Positions 63,885 through 64,000 of a DNA stretch of 64,000 nt are shown in pieces; within the stretch, counting starts at the first letter, position 1; each line of letters starts with the position of its first letter. Origin of the DNA: Shinisaurus crocodilurus (lineage: Eukaryota > Chordata > Lepidosauria > Squamata > Shinisauridae); assembly GCA_021292165.1 (NCBI GenBank), contig CM037878.1:188293118-188357117 (forward strand). Reading direction: 5' to 3'. Under the pieces are notes generated by a model, which saw only the letters and a list, made by a program, of their open reading frames with translations, was not told the DNA's origin and did no database searches. The position numbers and the translations under genes were made by a program.

Positions 63885-64000
63885 AAGGAAAGGCTGAAGG
63901 AATTGGACATGTTTACATTGGAGAAGGCAAGGCTTGGTGCGGAATACAGGATCACACTTTTCAAATACCTGAAGGGGTGTCACATAGAAGATAAAAAGTC
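63885..64000 (+). mobile_element. CR1 LINE, cut by window end
   Basis: ACAAGGAAAGGCTGAAGGAA, GACATGTTTACATTGGAGAA and TTTTCAAATACCTGAAGGGG match the CR1 3' region seen at 34874 onwards. Confidence 0.85.

Noticed and set aside
63257..63964. Three Pro-rich minus-strand frames up to 235 codons
   Set aside because: They translate a GC-rich minisatellite in several phases; the repeated peptide pattern follows the DNA repeat.
1..64000. CRISPR arrays, operons or bacterial-type genes
   Set aside because: No spaced identical repeats with unique spacers; the sequence is plainly vertebrate repeat-rich DNA.

Overview
The window looks like intergenic (or deep intronic) DNA from a squamate reptile, probably a lizard. 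The background is AT-rich and full of LINE/SINE relics. The repeats include L2-type LINEs with an AAAT-rich tail, a CR1 with an ATTCTATGA tail, a full-length L1, a DIRS-type tyrosine-recombinase retrotransposon, a tRNA-derived MIR-like SINE with a GATAAAATGG core, and many hAT and mariner-type MITEs. The group is inferred from this mixture, not from a host gene. I found no host exon, tRNA, rRNA or CRISPR array that I could support.

Layout: 1-6.7 kb holds old L2 and SINE debris and small MITEs. 6.79-14.29 kb is a full-length minus-strand L1 with a perfect 16-bp target-site duplication (TSD), split inside its reverse transcriptase by a younger L2 (8795-10170) with its own 10-bp TSD. 14.3-21 kb holds CR1, L2 and MITE relics and one unassigned open frame (19414-19992, minus). 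21.06-27.23 kb is a SINE split by a structurally complete DIRS element (about 21265-27190, minus) carrying inverted terminal repeats, an internal complementary region, gag, RT/RNase H/Dam-like, and a tyrosine recombinase with one premature stop. 27.2-42 kb holds SINEs, CR1 and several MITEs with intact TSDs. 42.03-47.4 kb is a nested hAT cluster: a MITE split by a 3.2-kb hAT shell with GC-rich cargo, a second shell with the same ends but other cargo, and two more hAT elements. 49.4-51.8 kb is a LINE of the I group (perhaps Vingi-like) whose right TSD copy was later hit by a hAT element full of GACTCG motifs. 53-64 kb holds further MITEs, an L2 3' end, a mariner-type MITE, CR1 pieces, a 5S-rRNA-like stretch, and a GC-rich minisatellite beside a CR1 cut by the window end.

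The only long coding capacity belongs to retroelements: L1 ORF1/ORF2 (broken), the L2 RT (open in the retained part), the DIRS proteins (gag and RT frames open) and the I-group RT (broken). The non-autonomous hAT and mariner elements encode nothing and would have been moved by transposases encoded elsewhere. The nesting gives a relative order of insertions: L1 before L2; SINE before DIRS; I-group LINE before GACTCG-hAT; 42030 MITE before the 42278 hAT shell. The five marked GC-rich stretches all lie inside mobile or tandem-repeat DNA, so none should be read as a host promoter island without other evidence.
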